Shown here: positions 42,942 through 43,941 of the stretch, piece by piece
Position numbering within the stretch: the stretch's first letter is position 1
How the letters are laid out: every line of letters starts with the position of its first letter
DNA from: a virus
Strand: one strand, 5' to 3'
IMG/VR virus record: IMGVR_UViG_3300020507_000005
Location: 1-43,941 of that record
DNA: 43,941 nucleotides
Position numbers and translations under genes: made by a program
The notes under the pieces: model-generated
Database searches by the model: none
The model's input: the letters and a program-made list of their open reading frames with translations, nothing else
What the model was told of the DNA's origin: nothing

Positions 42942-42970
42942 TTGACATTTGTTTAAGTGAATGATAATAT
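42942..42970 (+). promoter_or_regulatory. sigma70-type promoter
   Basis: TTGACA (42942-42947), 17 bases, TAATAT (42965-42970). It lies 27 bases before the primase ATG and marks a switch back to early genes. Confidence 0.88.
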
Positions 42971-42996
42971 GCATATTCATTATGATCAGGTGACTT

Positions 42997-43941
42997 ATGG
43001 CGGTATATATTGATAAGAAATACATTTCTCTCCTCGCTCCTAAACTATCATTGTTCAAGCAGCGGGGAGAGTTTTTATGGAACTTCCGTTGTCCCGTATG
43101 CGGAGATTCCCATAAGAACAAGATCAAAGCAAGAGGATACATTTACAAGCGAAAGGAACACTTTGGCTTTATGTGCCACAATTGCGGCACAACCATGGGT
43201 CTGGGTAAGTTTATCAAGTATGTTGATCCTGGTTTGTATAATGATTATCAGTTGGAGTCGTTTGTTCAATCTAACACACAGACAAAGGTTGATGTTACGG
43301 AGTTTGTGACAAATCCGACATTCTCTAAGCCAAAGAGTATTCTATATACTGATGCAGAACGCATTATAGGATTGAATCCTTATCATCCTGCAAGGAAATA
43401 TCTTGAAGATAGAAAAGTTCCTATTGATAGCCTTTTCTATGTCGAAGACTTTGCCAAGTTTGTTAAGGATTTGTTTCCTGAAAATGCAAAAACACTATAT
43501 AAGGAACCACGCATTGTAATACCCTTCTATGATAAGGAAGGTAATCTCTTAGGAATACAAGGACGATCACTTGACAGACATTCGAAGATCAAATACATCA
43601 CAATCAAAAGCACTGAAACTAACCCTAAGATTTTTGGATGGGATAGACTGGATGCATTGCAAACTGTGTATGTGGTTGAGGGACCCATCGATTCTCTTTT
43701 CCTTACTAATAGTGTGGCTACTATGGATGCAGCACTCTTTTCTGCTCCTCACATCTTAGGACTTGACCTAGAGTATGTTTTCGTATATGATAACGAACCT
43801 CGTAATAAGCAGATAGTTTCCAACATGCGGAAGACTATCGAAATGGGTAGAAAGATTTGTGTGTGGCCTTCCTATATCAAAGAGAAGGACATCAACGAAA
43901 TGGTTCTGGTCAATATGCATCCGAGTGAGATTCAGCATATC
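42997..43941 (+). CDS. 61: DNA primase, T4 gp61 type (N-terminal part, cut by window end)
   Basis: The open frame runs 315 codons to the window edge. A zinc ribbon uses C32, C35, C60 and C63 (CPVCGDS … CHNCG). A TOPRIM-like core follows: a Glu in VYVVEGPIDSLF (about 224-235) and DN in FVYDNEP (263-268). This is the gp61 primase that makes RNA primers with the gp41 helicase. CAGGTGA lies upstream of the ATG. It is separated from pol, UvsX and gp41 by about 28 kb, unlike T4. The C terminus is not visible. Confidence 0.93.
   Translation, partial: MAVYIDKKYISLLAPKLSLFKQRGEFLWNFRCPVCGDSHKNKIKARGYIYKRKEHFGFMCHNCGTTMGLGKFIKYVDPGLYNDYQLESFVQSNTQTKVDVTEFVTNPTFSKPKSILYTDAERIIGLNPYHPARKYLEDRKVPIDSLFYVEDFAKFVKDLFPENAKTLYKEPRIVIPFYDKEGNLLGIQGRSLDRHSKIKYITIKSTETNPKIFGWDRLDALQTVYVVEGPIDSLFLTNSVATMDAALFSAPHILGLDLEYVFVYDNEPRNKQIVSNMRKTIEMGRKICVWPSYIKEKDINEMVLVNMHPSEIQHI

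Noticed and set aside
1-43941. Integrase, attachment sites or transposons
   Set aside because: No recombinase, IS ends or target-site duplications seen; the content is that of a lytic T4-like phage.

Overview
The window reads as part of a large T4-superfamily myophage. It has a family B DNA polymerase (T4 gp43 type), a UvsX/RecA recombinase, a gp41-type helicase and a gp61-type primase, plus many tiny tightly overlapping genes. Several structural and auxiliary proteins resemble those of marine cyanophages, pelagiphages and rhizobial phages. The strongest host clue is a complete pmoC (1447-2217), the integral-membrane subunit C of particulate methane monooxygenase, whose sequence looks like that of alphaproteobacterial (type II, Methylocystis/Methylosinus) methanotrophs. 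I therefore infer a phage of a type II methanotroph. This rests on the sequence alone; no search was run.

Layout. 1-1300: small overlapping genes, several membrane or exported. 1384-2270: a stand-alone pmoC unit with a late-type promoter, 5' hairpin, gene and strong terminator. 2273-4589: small genes of unknown function. 4593-6563: an AAA ATPase and exported proteins. 6576-7531: a lysis module with a holin candidate facing a reverse-strand spanin pair across a shared terminator. 7533-15541: a Bfd-like [2Fe-2S] protein, an Sm-like protein, DNA polymerase, an adenine methyltransferase, UvsX and the helicase. 15568-20207: a stable-RNA locus with 27 conventional tRNA genes covering all 20 amino acids, two aberrant tRNA-like genes and several other structured RNA candidates, interrupted by five small CDSs and an HAD phosphatase of RNA-repair type. 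20226-25658: exported proteins, an RlpA-like enzyme, a NodU/TobZ-type carbamoyltransferase, a SpeD-like protein and a YkuK-like RNase H-fold protein. 25670-32855: an exported M15-like peptidase with a long structured leader, a glycine-rich tail adhesin with assembly protein, a 2OG-Fe(II) oxygenase, a deaminase and a second M15 endolysin. 32852-42938: a nucleotidyltransferase/ligase-like protein, a three-domain fusion, Lys/Ala-rich probable virion proteins and an Ig-like decoration protein. 42997-end: primase, cut by the window edge.

Regulation visible in the sequence. Host-sigma70-like promoters (TTGACA, 17-nt spacer, TATAAT) stand before the early or metabolic units and the tRNAs. T4-like late promoters (CTAAATA / TATAAATA) stand before pmoC, the lysis genes and the structural genes. 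At least four units have a hairpin at or within a few bases of the expected transcript 5' end. Four late motifs contain the stop codon of the gene upstream. Three strong intrinsic terminators are present.

How it may work together (inference). The phage brings replication and recombination proteins, a tRNA set suited to an AT-richer codon use than a GC-rich methanotroph, tRNA repair, possible nucleic-acid or metabolite modification (carbamoyltransferase, methyltransferase) and a methane-oxidation subunit that could sustain energy supply during infection. Lysis would use the holin, M15/RlpA peptidoglycan enzymes and spanins.
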